From Deltaproteobacteria bacterium (GTDB lineage: Bacteria; Desulfobacterota; SM23-61), in the NCBI GenBank assembly GCA_029857975.1, contig JAOUFX010000149.1, positions 1 to 6,934 of the forward strand: a stretch of DNA of 6,934 nt, read 5' to 3'. The notes under the pieces were generated by a model. That model saw only the letters and a program-made list of their open reading frames with translations, did no database searches and was not told where the DNA came from. Shown in pieces: positions 1 to 6,063 of the stretch. Position 1 is the stretch's first letter. Each line of letters starts with the position of its first letter. The translations under genes were made by a program, and so were the position numbers.

Positions 1-665
1 ATTTCTTTATCCTCCTCATTGTAGGAGGAGGTTTCGATCGGCTCCCCCACGATGATGTTCATCACGCCCGGCCTTATGTGCAGTGCTTTTTTGGGAAAAA
101 GTTTATGGCTATCCAGGATGGTAATGGGCACAATGGGAAGCCTCGCCTTGAGGGCAAGGACGACGCCACCTTTCTTGAAAGGGTTAAGTTTGCCGCCGAT
201 GCTCCGGGTTCCTTCGGCAAAGAAGCACGCGCTGATACCATCTTTGAGTTCATGGATTGCTTTATTGATTCTGGCGATGGCCTTGGGGCCGTCGCTGCGG
301 TCGATGAATATGACCCGCGCCCTTCGGGCAGCCCAGCCAAACAAGGGAATTTTTTCCAGGGAATTTTTTCCTATAAACCGCAAAGTGTGCGATAGCATAC
401 AGGCTACGGCCAGCGGATCCAGATTGCTGGTATGGTTGGAGATAAATACATAAGAGCGCTTCTTTTCAATCCTCTCCAAACCCACAGCCCGGATCTTTAC
501 CCGGTTCGTTTTCATGACCAGCCCGGCCCAAAACCTTCCGATTCGGTACGGGACTTTTCCTGTTTTGCTGAAAAAGTCAGTAAAAATAACCGGGGGACCA
601 AGAAACAAAGTATAAACGATTGTGGTCACCGCGGCCCATAAAACCATCATTGCACCTATCAGCAT
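1..665 (-). CDS. plsC: PlsC-type 1-acyl-sn-glycerol-3-phosphate acyltransferase, C-terminus beyond window edge
   Basis: This probably transfers an acyl group to the sn-2 position of lysophosphatidic acid, giving phosphatidic acid at the cytoplasmic membrane. Reading the minus strand from ATG at 665 gives 221 codons with no stop before the edge. Residues about 3-30 are a hydrophobic segment likely to anchor the protein. Four acyltransferase motifs follow in order: block I NHTSNLDP at 77-84 (catalytic pair H78/D83), block II around IPLFGW and IDRSD (106-125), block III FFAEGTRS at 148-155 (Ala where Pro is commoner), and block IV LPIVPITI at 176-183. Family members are usually about 200-260 residues, so only a short tail is missing. 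GGGAAAG lies five bases before the ATG, and an in-frame stop near 720 bars a much longer start. It is transcribed away from the ligase gene at 952. The family call is firm; substrate preference is inferred. Confidence 0.93.
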   Translation of the reverse strand, partial: MLIGAMMVLWAAVTTIVYTLFLGPPVIFTDFFSKTGKVPYRIGRFWAGLVMKTNRVKIRAVGLERIEKKRSYVFISNHTSNLDPLAVACMLSHTLRFIGKNSLEKIPLFGWAARRARVIFIDRSDGPKAIARINKAIHELKDGISACFFAEGTRSIGGKLNPFKKGGVVLALKARLPIVPITILDSHKLFPKKALHIRPGVMNIIVGEPIETSSYNEEDKE

Positions 666-764
666 AATATCTTTCCCGCCGCAATTATGAATTTTGGGTT
701 TTACCAGCCGTAAACCATTTTAAAGGCAATGGCAACTTAAGGGAAGATTCAGCCATAGATATAT

Positions 765-793
765 TGTATACCACACTCCGCCAGATATGGCAA
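765..793 (-). promoter_or_regulatory. Candidate sigma70-type promoter for the plsC gene
   Basis: On the minus strand, TTGCCA (788-793, five of six matches to the -35 consensus) is followed by a 17-base spacer and TATACA (765-770). TACAAT two bases further on is an even better -10, but with 19-base spacing. Transcription would begin near 758 and leave a leader of about 90 bases before the ATG at 665. This is a consensus match read by eye. Confidence 0.35.
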
Positions 794-859
794 TGATTTC
801 ACACCATTCGTCCACCCCAATTTTTTTAGAACTACTCTTTTGGTGATCCGGGTGGGTCT

Positions 860-890
860 TACCTCTTGATATAAAATTGAATATGAGGTA
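860..890. repeat. Inverted repeat TACCTC/GAGGTA framing the ligase promoter
   Basis: TACCTC at 860-865 is exactly complementary to GAGGTA at 885-890, with 19 bases between the arms. One arm lies just before the candidate -35 and the other runs into the candidate -10, a placement expected of a repressor or activator site. The interior is AT-rich and only weakly symmetrical, so chance occurrence is possible. Confidence 0.3.
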
Positions 891-894
891 GAAA
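866..894 (+). promoter_or_regulatory. Candidate sigma70-type promoter for the acyl-CoA ligase gene at 952
   Basis: TTGATA (866-871, five of six) is followed by a 17-base spacer and TAGAAA (889-894, four of six). The predicted transcription start is near 901, about 50 bases ahead of the start codon. It lies in the AT-rich part of the divergent intergenic region and is framed by an inverted repeat at 860-890. Confidence 0.4.
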
Positions 895-940
895 TTTTTC
901 ATCTGTTGCCTTTTTTGGATTGCATTTTCAGACGAGCAAG

Positions 941-944
941 AGGA
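941..944 (+). promoter_or_regulatory. Ribosome binding site that decides the ligase start
   Basis: AGGA (extended AAGAGGA, 938-944) lies one base before the ATG at 946 but seven bases before the ATG at 952. The second spacing is normal for initiation and the first is too short, so 952 is preferred. Confidence 0.6.
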
Positions 945-951
945 AATGTCT

Positions 952-2475
952 ATGAATGTTGGCCAGATCCTGACCCTGGCTGCCAGTAAGGTTCCTGAAC
1001 GGACCGCCCTTCTTGGTGAGGATAAAAAGTATTCTTTCCGGGAGTTTAACCGGCGGGCCAGCCAATTCGCCAACTCCCTTCTGCGTTTCAAGCTGCTAAA
1101 GGGAGATAAAGTCGCGGCCCTGTTCTTCAACTCGAATCCGTTGGTCGAGGTCTATTGGGGAACAGCCAAGGCCGGCGGAGTTTTCACCCCGATCAATTTT
1201 CGCCTGGCGGCGGAAGAAGTTTTTTATATCCTCGATCATTCTGACGCCCGCTTTTTTGTATACGGAGAAGAATTCATCCCTCTCGTACAAACCATCCGGT
1301 CCAGACTCACGAAAGTTGAGCTTTTCATTTCTGCTGGAAGGGATTCAATTCACCAGACTTTAGATTACGAATCCCTTTTGGCTGAATCTGCAAACACCGA
1401 GCCGGACATCCTGATTGCCGAGGAAGATGAATGCCAGTTGATGTATACCTCCGGGACCACGGGTAAGCCCAAAGGGGCGGTGATTACCCATGGGAACGTC
1501 CTATGGAATTTGATTAATACCATTCTGGGACGGGAGGAGAAGGAAGGAGAAGTTTCGCTGGTCATTGGCCCCCTCTATCACACCGCCGCCCTGAATAATC
1601 ACTTCACCACCCGGGTTGCCTTGCATGGCACAAGCATTCTGGTCAAAAACTTTGTGCCCAAGAGGGTGATGGAAATCATCCAAGAGGAGAAGGTCACGGT
1701 AATCTCGGGTGCGCCAGCAGTATTTCATCTGCTGCTTGCCCTGCCCGATATAGCAAAATACGACACCCGGTCCATCACCAAATGCACGACCGGAGCTTCT
1801 ATTCTTCCCCATGAGACTAAAAACAGGCTTTTAAAGCTCTTTCCCAATATCAAGGGGATTTACGACGTATACGGTTGCACGGAAGCCTCGCCCTGCCTGA
1901 CGATTCTTAAAGCAGAGGATTCTCTCAGAAAAAGAGAATGCGTCGGTCCTCCCCTCCCATTTTTAGAAATAAAGATTGGGGACGATCAAGATCAGCCGGT
2001 TCCCATAGGAGAAGTAGGAGAGTTAATCTGCCGGGGTCCCAACGTCATGAAGGGATATTACAAGGATCCGCAGGCTACGATGGAAGCGCTTAAAGGAGGG
2101 TGGCTGCACACCGGCGATCTGGCCCGCATGGATGAAGAGGGCTTCGTCTACATCGTCGACCGGAAGAAGGATATGATCATCAGCGGCGGGGAAAATATTT
2201 ACCCCCGGGAAATTGAAGAGGTTCTTTACCACCATCCCAAGATTCAGGAGGCTGCGGTCATCGGTACCCCGGACCCGCTCTGGGGGGAGTCGGTGAAGGC
2301 TTTTGTGGTTTTAAAGGAAGGAGCGGCCATGAGGGAGGAAGAGGTGGTGCAATATTGCCAAAGCCACCTGGCCAGTTATAAAAAACCAAAATCCGTCCGG
2401 TTCGTTCCGTCCCTTCCCAGAAATCCTTCCGGAAAAGTTCTAAAAACCATTTTGCGGAATCAAGATCAATACTGA
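952..2475 (+). CDS. Class I acyl-CoA ligase (AMP-forming, fatty-acid--CoA ligase family)
   Basis: This activates a carboxylic acid, probably a fatty or other acyl acid, to its CoA thioester through an acyl-adenylate. From ATG 952 the protein has 507 residues, normal for the family. Motifs in order: P-loop YTSGTTGKPKG at about 165-175, YGCTEASP at 307-314 (A5), GWLHTGDLA at 383-391 (A7, Asp for ATP ribose), the hinge DRKKDMIISGGENIYP at 403-418 (A8), and NPSGKVLK near the C-terminus with the adenylation lysine at about 495 (A10). All key residues are present and there is no signal peptide. ATG 946 is in frame but too close to the ribosome binding site. The gene has its own candidate promoter, diverges from plsC and converges on the AcnX operon. 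The acyl substrate cannot be read from the sequence; medium- or long-chain FadD-like ligase is the default label. Confidence 0.93.
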   Translation: MNVGQILTLAASKVPERTALLGEDKKYSFREFNRRASQFANSLLRFKLLKGDKVAALFFNSNPLVEVYWGTAKAGGVFTPINFRLAAEEVFYILDHSDARFFVYGEEFIPLVQTIRSRLTKVELFISAGRDSIHQTLDYESLLAESANTEPDILIAEEDECQLMYTSGTTGKPKGAVITHGNVLWNLINTILGREEKEGEVSLVIGPLYHTAALNNHFTTRVALHGTSILVKNFVPKRVMEIIQEEKVTVISGAPAVFHLLLALPDIAKYDTRSITKCTTGASILPHETKNRLLKLFPNIKGIYDVYGCTEASPCLTILKAEDSLRKRECVGPPLPFLEIKIGDDQDQPVPIGEVGELICRGPNVMKGYYKDPQATMEALKGGWLHTGDLARMDEEGFVYIVDRKKDMIISGGENIYPREIEEVLYHHPKIQEAAVIGTPDPLWGESVKAFVVLKEGAAMREEEVVQYCQSHLASYKKPKSVRFVPSLPRNPSGKVLKTILRNQDQY

Positions 2476-2537
2476 CCCTTGAACTTTCTTCAGAGACGGA
2501 TTTTATTTACGATATCAAAGACTAAATTCACCCCCTT

Positions 2538-2963
2538 TTATCCCTCCGCCCCCCCCTTTTTTATGACTTCGGCAATTCCTTGATCTCCATCAATCTTTAC
2601 ATAATCCCCCGTGGCGATGGCTTCCAGCGGGTTTGGATCGAGCCGGTCCACCAAAGGGATGTTCCCCATGGCCGCACCCACGGCAATGATGGGCTCGGCT
2701 TCCACATTGATCATGGCCGCCGGGGCGGTCTTGCGCTTGGCCATGGCATAAATGATATAGGGGCCGGCGGTAGATCCTTTGCCATGGGGGAAGATAAAAA
2801 CTTTCCCGGTAAGGGATTGCCCTTCCAATTCATGTCCTTTTTCCACCACGATTCCTTTATCTGGATTCACCCCGCCGAGAAAACTCACTGGCTGGCGGGT
2901 GACCACGGCTTCTCCCTCGGCCTTGCCACCAATGACCTTACGTCCTTTCAGGATGATTTTCAC
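2538..2963 (-). CDS. Aconitase X swivel domain, small subunit (DUF126 / AcnX_swivel)
   Basis: This is the small subunit of a heterodimeric AcnX dehydratase; it closes over the catalytic subunit to complete the active site. The 141-residue product is one swivel domain. The recognisable family core includes SFLGGVNPDKGIVVEKGHEL (about 27-46), FPHGKGSTAGPY (58-69) and INVEAEPIIAVGA (85-97). S64 in GKGS is the residue expected to act in catalysis by analogy with the aconitase swivel serine. GTG at 2963 is chosen as the start because it shares GTGA with the stop of the large subunit, has GGAGGAGG five bases upstream, and gives the usual MKI start. An in-frame ATG at 2978 would add only MEEVQ and bury the ribosome binding site. 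Eight consecutive G residues sit in the last codons. Family assignment is strong; substrate is unknown (phosphomevalonate and cis-3-hydroxyproline are the known options). Confidence 0.92.
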   Translation of the reverse strand: MKIILKGRKVIGGKAEGEAVVTRQPVSFLGGVNPDKGIVVEKGHELEGQSLTGKVFIFPHGKGSTAGPYIIYAMAKRKTAPAAMINVEAEPIIAVGAAMGNIPLVDRLDPNPLEAIATGDYVKIDGDQGIAEVIKKGGAEG

Positions 2964-4213
2964 TTGGACCTCCTCCATTGCCCTTTGAGGGCCGCTTGGA
3001 CACAGTCTCCCGTTTCCCCAAAAATGACGTCCACATTGCATGCCCCCGGGATGAAATAAGCCCCCCGGGCGCTGTTGGTAGCCACTGTTTTTACCCCCTC
3101 CACCAGGTGGAAAGGAGCTCCCGGGGCTACGCACAGGTCTGTGGTTACCAACCCCCCTGCCTTTTCGATGATTTCCACCAGGCCCAGGCGCTGGGCAATA
3201 TCCTTCAGATGGCCTGAAGTGGCCACCCAAAGACGGGTGTTTCCGTGGATCTTTTTGCCCTCCAGGAGGGAGGCGATCTCCCGCACCTGCGGAAGGCTAC
3301 AGTGAGGGCAGCCAAAACAGACTAAATCGACTTCTTCTTTCCGGGTCGTGGTCAGTTTTTCGAAAGAGGTCTGCATCTCTTTTAACCCTACCGCAATTGA
3401 AAATTCAGGTTTTTTACCGCCCAAGGCCACTTCTGCGGTCGGTGCTTCGGGGGTGATACCTGCCAGGTGGCAGAGGGAAATGGCTCCGGCCGTGGGCATG
3501 GGGGAAATAAGAAAACGGATCTGGTCTTGACTGAAGGTGGGAGGAAGCCCTACGACTACGGGCGTCTTATCCACCAGAGTCCTCCCCATATAAGATCCGA
3601 TTGCGGAATACTGGGAGAGCGTCATTGAAGAATGGTCCAAGCCTGAAAGGTCCACCAAAACTTGACCATAGCGGTTCTCTTTCAGGTGGAGGCCGTATTC
3701 AGGGGTTACGCCGGTAATGGCGGCGGCAATGACCGACGGCGATCCCTCCCGATTCCCTCTCGCCCCGAAAGCCGAGTTGACAAAAGTCGCCCCGGCTGAA
3801 CCTCCCCAAGCAAAATGGGTTCCCGGCAGGGGCAAATTACCCAGCTGGTAGGGTAGGCAGCTCCCTAAGGGTATGGCTCCCATCTTCAGGTAGGGTTCGT
3901 CGGCCCTGCGCTGGTTTAAAACCAGTTTCTCCGGCAGGCCCATTTTCTGCCATTGTTGGAAATCCACGGAGCAGGGATTGGTGGAGGTGAATACCTGGAA
4001 GCGGGCCCCTCCATTGAGGAGGTCGTTCATCCACTCGATATTCTCTTCCCCCGATATCAGATAGCTCCGTCCACCCACATGGCAGGAAGCAACGGGGATC
4101 ATCTTTTGGGCCCCGTATATCTCGCCCAGGGTGACCAAAAGTCGCATGGCGCTTTGGGGACCCATGCCCCAAACACCATCCAGCATCTTTTTTTCTTTGT
4201 CGCTAAGATTCAT
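2960..4213 (-). CDS. Aconitase X catalytic domain, large subunit (DUF521 / AcnX)
   Basis: This is the iron-sulfur dehydratase subunit of AcnX. Family members remove water from (R)-5-phosphomevalonate in archaea or from cis-3-hydroxy-L-proline in some bacteria. The 417 residues match the usual length of the separate large subunit. Recognisable stretches are TSTNPCSVDFQQW (76-88), SCLPYQ (118-123), AWGGSAGATFVNSAFGARGN (135-154) running into REGSPS (155-160), TGVTPEYGLHL (168-178), VCFGCPHCS (298-306), TTDLCVAPGAPF (357-368) and NSARGAYFIPG (380-390). C119, C302 or C305, and C361 are likely cluster ligands; this is inferred from their conserved settings. The ATG at 4213 has GGAGG six bases upstream, a strong site. 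The swivel subunit is translationally coupled downstream. No UbiD, mevalonate kinase or proline-pathway gene is in view, so neither known substrate is supported by context. Confidence 0.93.
   Translation of the reverse strand: MNLSDKEKKMLDGVWGMGPQSAMRLLVTLGEIYGAQKMIPVASCHVGGRSYLISGEENIEWMNDLLNGGARFQVFTSTNPCSVDFQQWQKMGLPEKLVLNQRRADEPYLKMGAIPLGSCLPYQLGNLPLPGTHFAWGGSAGATFVNSAFGARGNREGSPSVIAAAITGVTPEYGLHLKENRYGQVLVDLSGLDHSSMTLSQYSAIGSYMGRTLVDKTPVVVGLPPTFSQDQIRFLISPMPTAGAISLCHLAGITPEAPTAEVALGGKKPEFSIAVGLKEMQTSFEKLTTTRKEEVDLVCFGCPHCSLPQVREIASLLEGKKIHGNTRLWVATSGHLKDIAQRLGLVEIIEKAGGLVTTDLCVAPGAPFHLVEGVKTVATNSARGAYFIPGACNVDVIFGETGDCVQAALKGQWRRSK
2969..2976 (-). promoter_or_regulatory. Strong ribosome binding site deciding the GTG start of the AcnX small subunit
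   Basis: GGAGGAGG lies inside the last codons of the large subunit, five bases before GTG 2963. With the GTGA overlap it implies translational coupling and a near 1:1 supply of the two subunits. Confidence 0.7.
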
Positions 4214-4282
4214 TTCTTTCCTCCCCCCGGAAGGTAAAAGGTAAGGTGTACGGCAGGAGCTTTTTACAGAAGGAAGACCTTC

Positions 4283-4396
4283 TCAGCCAAAAATTAAATT
4301 AAATTTTGGGCGGCCTGATAAAATCTGCTTTTTGAGATCCGTATGGATGGCTTCCCGCAGCAGTTTGCCCGGCGATGAAGATTTCTGCAGCGGCAT
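4283..4396 (-). pseudogene. Short ORF resembling the N-terminus of a GntR-type regulator, possible remnant or leader peptide
   Basis: ATG 4396 opens 37 codons ending at TGA 4283-4285, between the promoter candidate and the AcnX genes. An in-frame ATG at 4414 would add six residues. The stretch KLLREAIHTDLKKQILSGR resembles the first helix of GntR-family winged-helix domains, in which an Ile-Leu-x-Gly-Arg/Lys motif normally leads into 'lkPGerLPSE'. Codons up to SGR favour G or C at the third position, like neighbouring genes. The frame then enters an AT-rich inverted repeat and stops. After the stop, the same frame contains LPS and, eight residues later, RTP, loosely recalling the GntR wing. 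No good ribosome binding site is seen. It could be a decayed regulator, a leader peptide, or chance. Confidence 0.25.
4287..4309. repeat. AT-rich inverted repeat with CCAAAA/TTTTGG arms
   Basis: CCAAAA (4287-4292) pairs with TTTTGG (4304-4309) around an almost pure A/T centre. A second small hairpin, AGAAGG-AAGA-CCTTCT, lies next to it at 4268-4283. Neither is followed by a U-run on the minus strand, so neither looks like a terminator of the leftward transcript. Both would lie in the untranslated leader of the AcnX genes. Confidence 0.35.
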
Positions 4397-4423
4397 AAAA
4401 TTCCCGGGTATCATTTTCAAAAT

Positions 4424-4452
4424 TGTTTACAATATTGTCTAATGTATGTCAA
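4424..4452 (-). promoter_or_regulatory. Candidate promoter of the AcnX operon
   Basis: On the minus strand a perfect -35 TTGACA (4447-4452) is followed by a 17-base spacer and TAAACA (4424-4429, only three of six matches to the -10). Transcription would start near 4417 and give a leader of about 200 bases before the AcnX large subunit at 4213. The exact -35 and AT-rich surroundings support it; the poor -10 suggests dependence on an activator or a misassigned -10. Confidence 0.4.
4429..4438. promoter_or_regulatory. Palindromic operator candidate within the AcnX promoter
   Basis: ACAATATTGT is a perfect 10-bp palindrome placed in the spacer between the candidate -35 and -10, where a bound dimeric repressor (TetR- or MarR-like in style) would block RNA polymerase. 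No regulator gene is visible in the window to pair it with. Confidence 0.3.
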
Positions 4453-4482
4453 GGGAAAAGGAGGTAGCCGTGAAGAAGCGGA

Positions 4483-6051
4483 TTAACCGGATTTATGCCC
4501 TTCCCGGGCAAGGCGGTCCCAGGCTGGCCCGATACCCCTGGCTTTCAGAGCCATCTTCTGGACCTTCTCGGAAGGGGTTTTGGGCAGGCCAGGAACAAAT
4601 TCAAGGTAACGGGGGATCAGGAATCTGGGCAACCGGTCCTGGCACTGTTTAATCAGCTTTTCCGGCTCCACCGATTGCCCTTCCCGGAGAACAAGGTAAA
4701 CCTTAATTTCTTCTCCCAGGATTGGGTCGGGAACCCCCACGGCCGCTACTTCGGCTATGGCCGGATGATCCATCAAAACTTTTTCGATTTCATAGGGGGT
4801 GATGTTTTCGCCGCCCCGGCGAATGCTTTCTTTTTTCCGGCCGCAAAAATAGAAATACCCCGCGGAATCAACTTTCCCAAGATCCCCGGTGTGGAACCAC
4901 AGGTTTTGATGCTCCCTCAGGGTTTCTTCGGGCATCTTGTAATATCCGCTGAACATGATAAAGGGCTTTCGTGGGCGAACCACAATCTCACCGACCCGGC
5001 CTACAGACAACTCGTTATCCTGTTCATCGAATATTTTCAATTCGAAGCTCTCCCTCACCTTCCCGACCGTCCCCGCCCTGATCTCTCCGGGCCGGTTGAT
5101 GGTGTTCCAGGTGCCGGTCTCCGACATTCCATATAATTCACAGACCTGAAGTCCAAAGCGGCGGGAAACGGCTTCGTGCACTTCCTTGGGGGCACCGCCT
5201 CCGAAACATTTCCGGGCGGGAGATCTTTTCTCTTCCTCTCTTTCCGGCTGATTCAACAAGATGGGCAAAACGGCCCCCACATAGCTGAAAGCCGTCGCTC
5301 GGTAGGTTCGGATATCCTGCCAGAAGCGGGATGCGCTGAACCTTTCCGCCAGGGCAATGGAGCCTTCCGCAGCCAGGGCAGTAAGCGCGCAATAAACTTG
5401 AGGATTGGCGTGATAAAGGGGGAGGCAGGAATAAATAATATCCTGAGAGTTGAGCCCCACATAATCCCGCAGTTCTTCAGCCGCGGCGATATAAGCCCGG
5501 TGGGGATTGACCACGGCTTTGGGCCAGCCGGTGGTACCAGAGGTGTAGGTGATGATCAGCGGGTCCGATCCCCGGAAGGATTCCCCTTCCGGTGCGCCGG
5601 TAGAGGCTTGGGGTAATAAAGAGGATAAAGCGTGGGCTCCATCGATTTCTAAAGGTCCGCCCCCGGGATCAAAGATGATCTTGGTGAGGTCCGGGTGCTC
5701 TCCTGATTTCCTGAATTCCCTTTGATATTCACCGCCCAGGAGACAGCATTTAACGTCGGCCTGCTTCAGGACATATTCCAGCCCCTCCGCTTTCCACTGC
5801 GTATTCAAGGCCACCAAAACCGCTCCCAGCTTGGCCAGCCCGAACCAACAGGCGATCCACTCGGGACAGTTGGGAAGCATGACGGCCACATGATCTCCTT
5901 TGCCAACACCCAGTCTTGAGAAGGCGTGGGCGAACTGATTGCTAAAGAGGTCCATCTGGCCATAGGTTAATATGCCCTCGCGAAAATAGAGATAAGGTTT
6001 AGCCGCGATGCGCTCGACTTTTTCAGCCAGCAGGTTTTTCAGGTTGTCCAT
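4483..6051 (-). CDS. CaiC-like AMP-forming acyl-CoA ligase
   Basis: This should form an acyl-CoA from a carboxylate, ATP and CoA. The 522 residues are full length. Motifs in order: YTSGTTGWPKA at 169-179 (Ala in place of the usual Gly after PK), YGMSETG at 307-313, HTGDLG at 387-392, the hinge GRKKESIRRGGENI at 404-417, and TPSEKVQK at 492-499 with the adenylation lysine at 496. The SIRRGGEN hinge and S/T-EKVQK tail (Glu where FadD-type enzymes have Gly) are typical of the crotonobetaine/carnitine-CoA ligase-like branch rather than ordinary long-chain ligases. The ATG is 12 bases after the stop of the acyl-CoA dehydrogenase gene, so the two are surely cotranscribed. Its ribosome binding site is weak (AAGAG nine bases upstream). 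The next Met is residue 33, too far in. The true acid is not identifiable. Confidence 0.92.
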   Translation of the reverse strand: MDNLKNLLAEKVERIAAKPYLYFREGILTYGQMDLFSNQFAHAFSRLGVGKGDHVAVMLPNCPEWIACWFGLAKLGAVLVALNTQWKAEGLEYVLKQADVKCCLLGGEYQREFRKSGEHPDLTKIIFDPGGGPLEIDGAHALSSLLPQASTGAPEGESFRGSDPLIITYTSGTTGWPKAVVNPHRAYIAAAEELRDYVGLNSQDIIYSCLPLYHANPQVYCALTALAAEGSIALAERFSASRFWQDIRTYRATAFSYVGAVLPILLNQPEREEEKRSPARKCFGGGAPKEVHEAVSRRFGLQVCELYGMSETGTWNTINRPGEIRAGTVGKVRESFELKIFDEQDNELSVGRVGEIVVRPRKPFIMFSGYYKMPEETLREHQNLWFHTGDLGKVDSAGYFYFCGRKKESIRRGGENITPYEIEKVLMDHPAIAEVAAVGVPDPILGEEIKVYLVLREGQSVEPEKLIKQCQDRLPRFLIPRYLEFVPGLPKTPSEKVQKMALKARGIGPAWDRLAREGHKSG

Positions 6052-6063
6052 CTCTCTTGACTC

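Noticed and set aside
52..641. Several plus-strand open frames of 69-133 codons
   Set aside because: They lie opposite a clearly recognisable PlsC frame with all four acyltransferase motifs on the minus strand; their products resemble no family.
720..1130. Minus-strand 136-codon frame over the divergent intergenic region and the ligase start
   Set aside because: Its product has no recognisable domain, it overlaps the ligase gene antisense, and it covers both promoter candidates. A shorter version starting at 902 has no convincing ribosome binding site.
2476..2537. Possible bidirectional terminator between the converging ligase and AcnX genes
   Set aside because: The T-runs and C-runs are suggestive, but no stem-loop of useful length precedes a U-run on either strand.
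2964..3230. Long N-terminal extension of the AcnX small subunit in its own frame
   Set aside because: The added residues are a Gly/Pro/Arg-rich out-of-frame reading of the large-subunit gene; swivel homology begins at the GTG at 2963.
3837..4172. Minus-strand 111-codon frame inside the AcnX large-subunit gene
   Set aside because: It is an alternative frame of a well-conserved gene with no family resemblance and no separate ribosome binding site.
2538..4213. Assignment of the AcnX pair as phosphomevalonate dehydratase of a mevalonate pathway
   Set aside because: Family membership alone does not fix the substrate. No mevalonate or decarboxylase gene is in the window and the organism looks bacterial, so the specific name is not supported.
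4495..5616. Plus-strand open frames of up to 213 codons opposite the CaiC-like ligase
   Set aside because: They are mirror frames of a gene with all adenylation motifs in order; their products are low-complexity and unrecognised.
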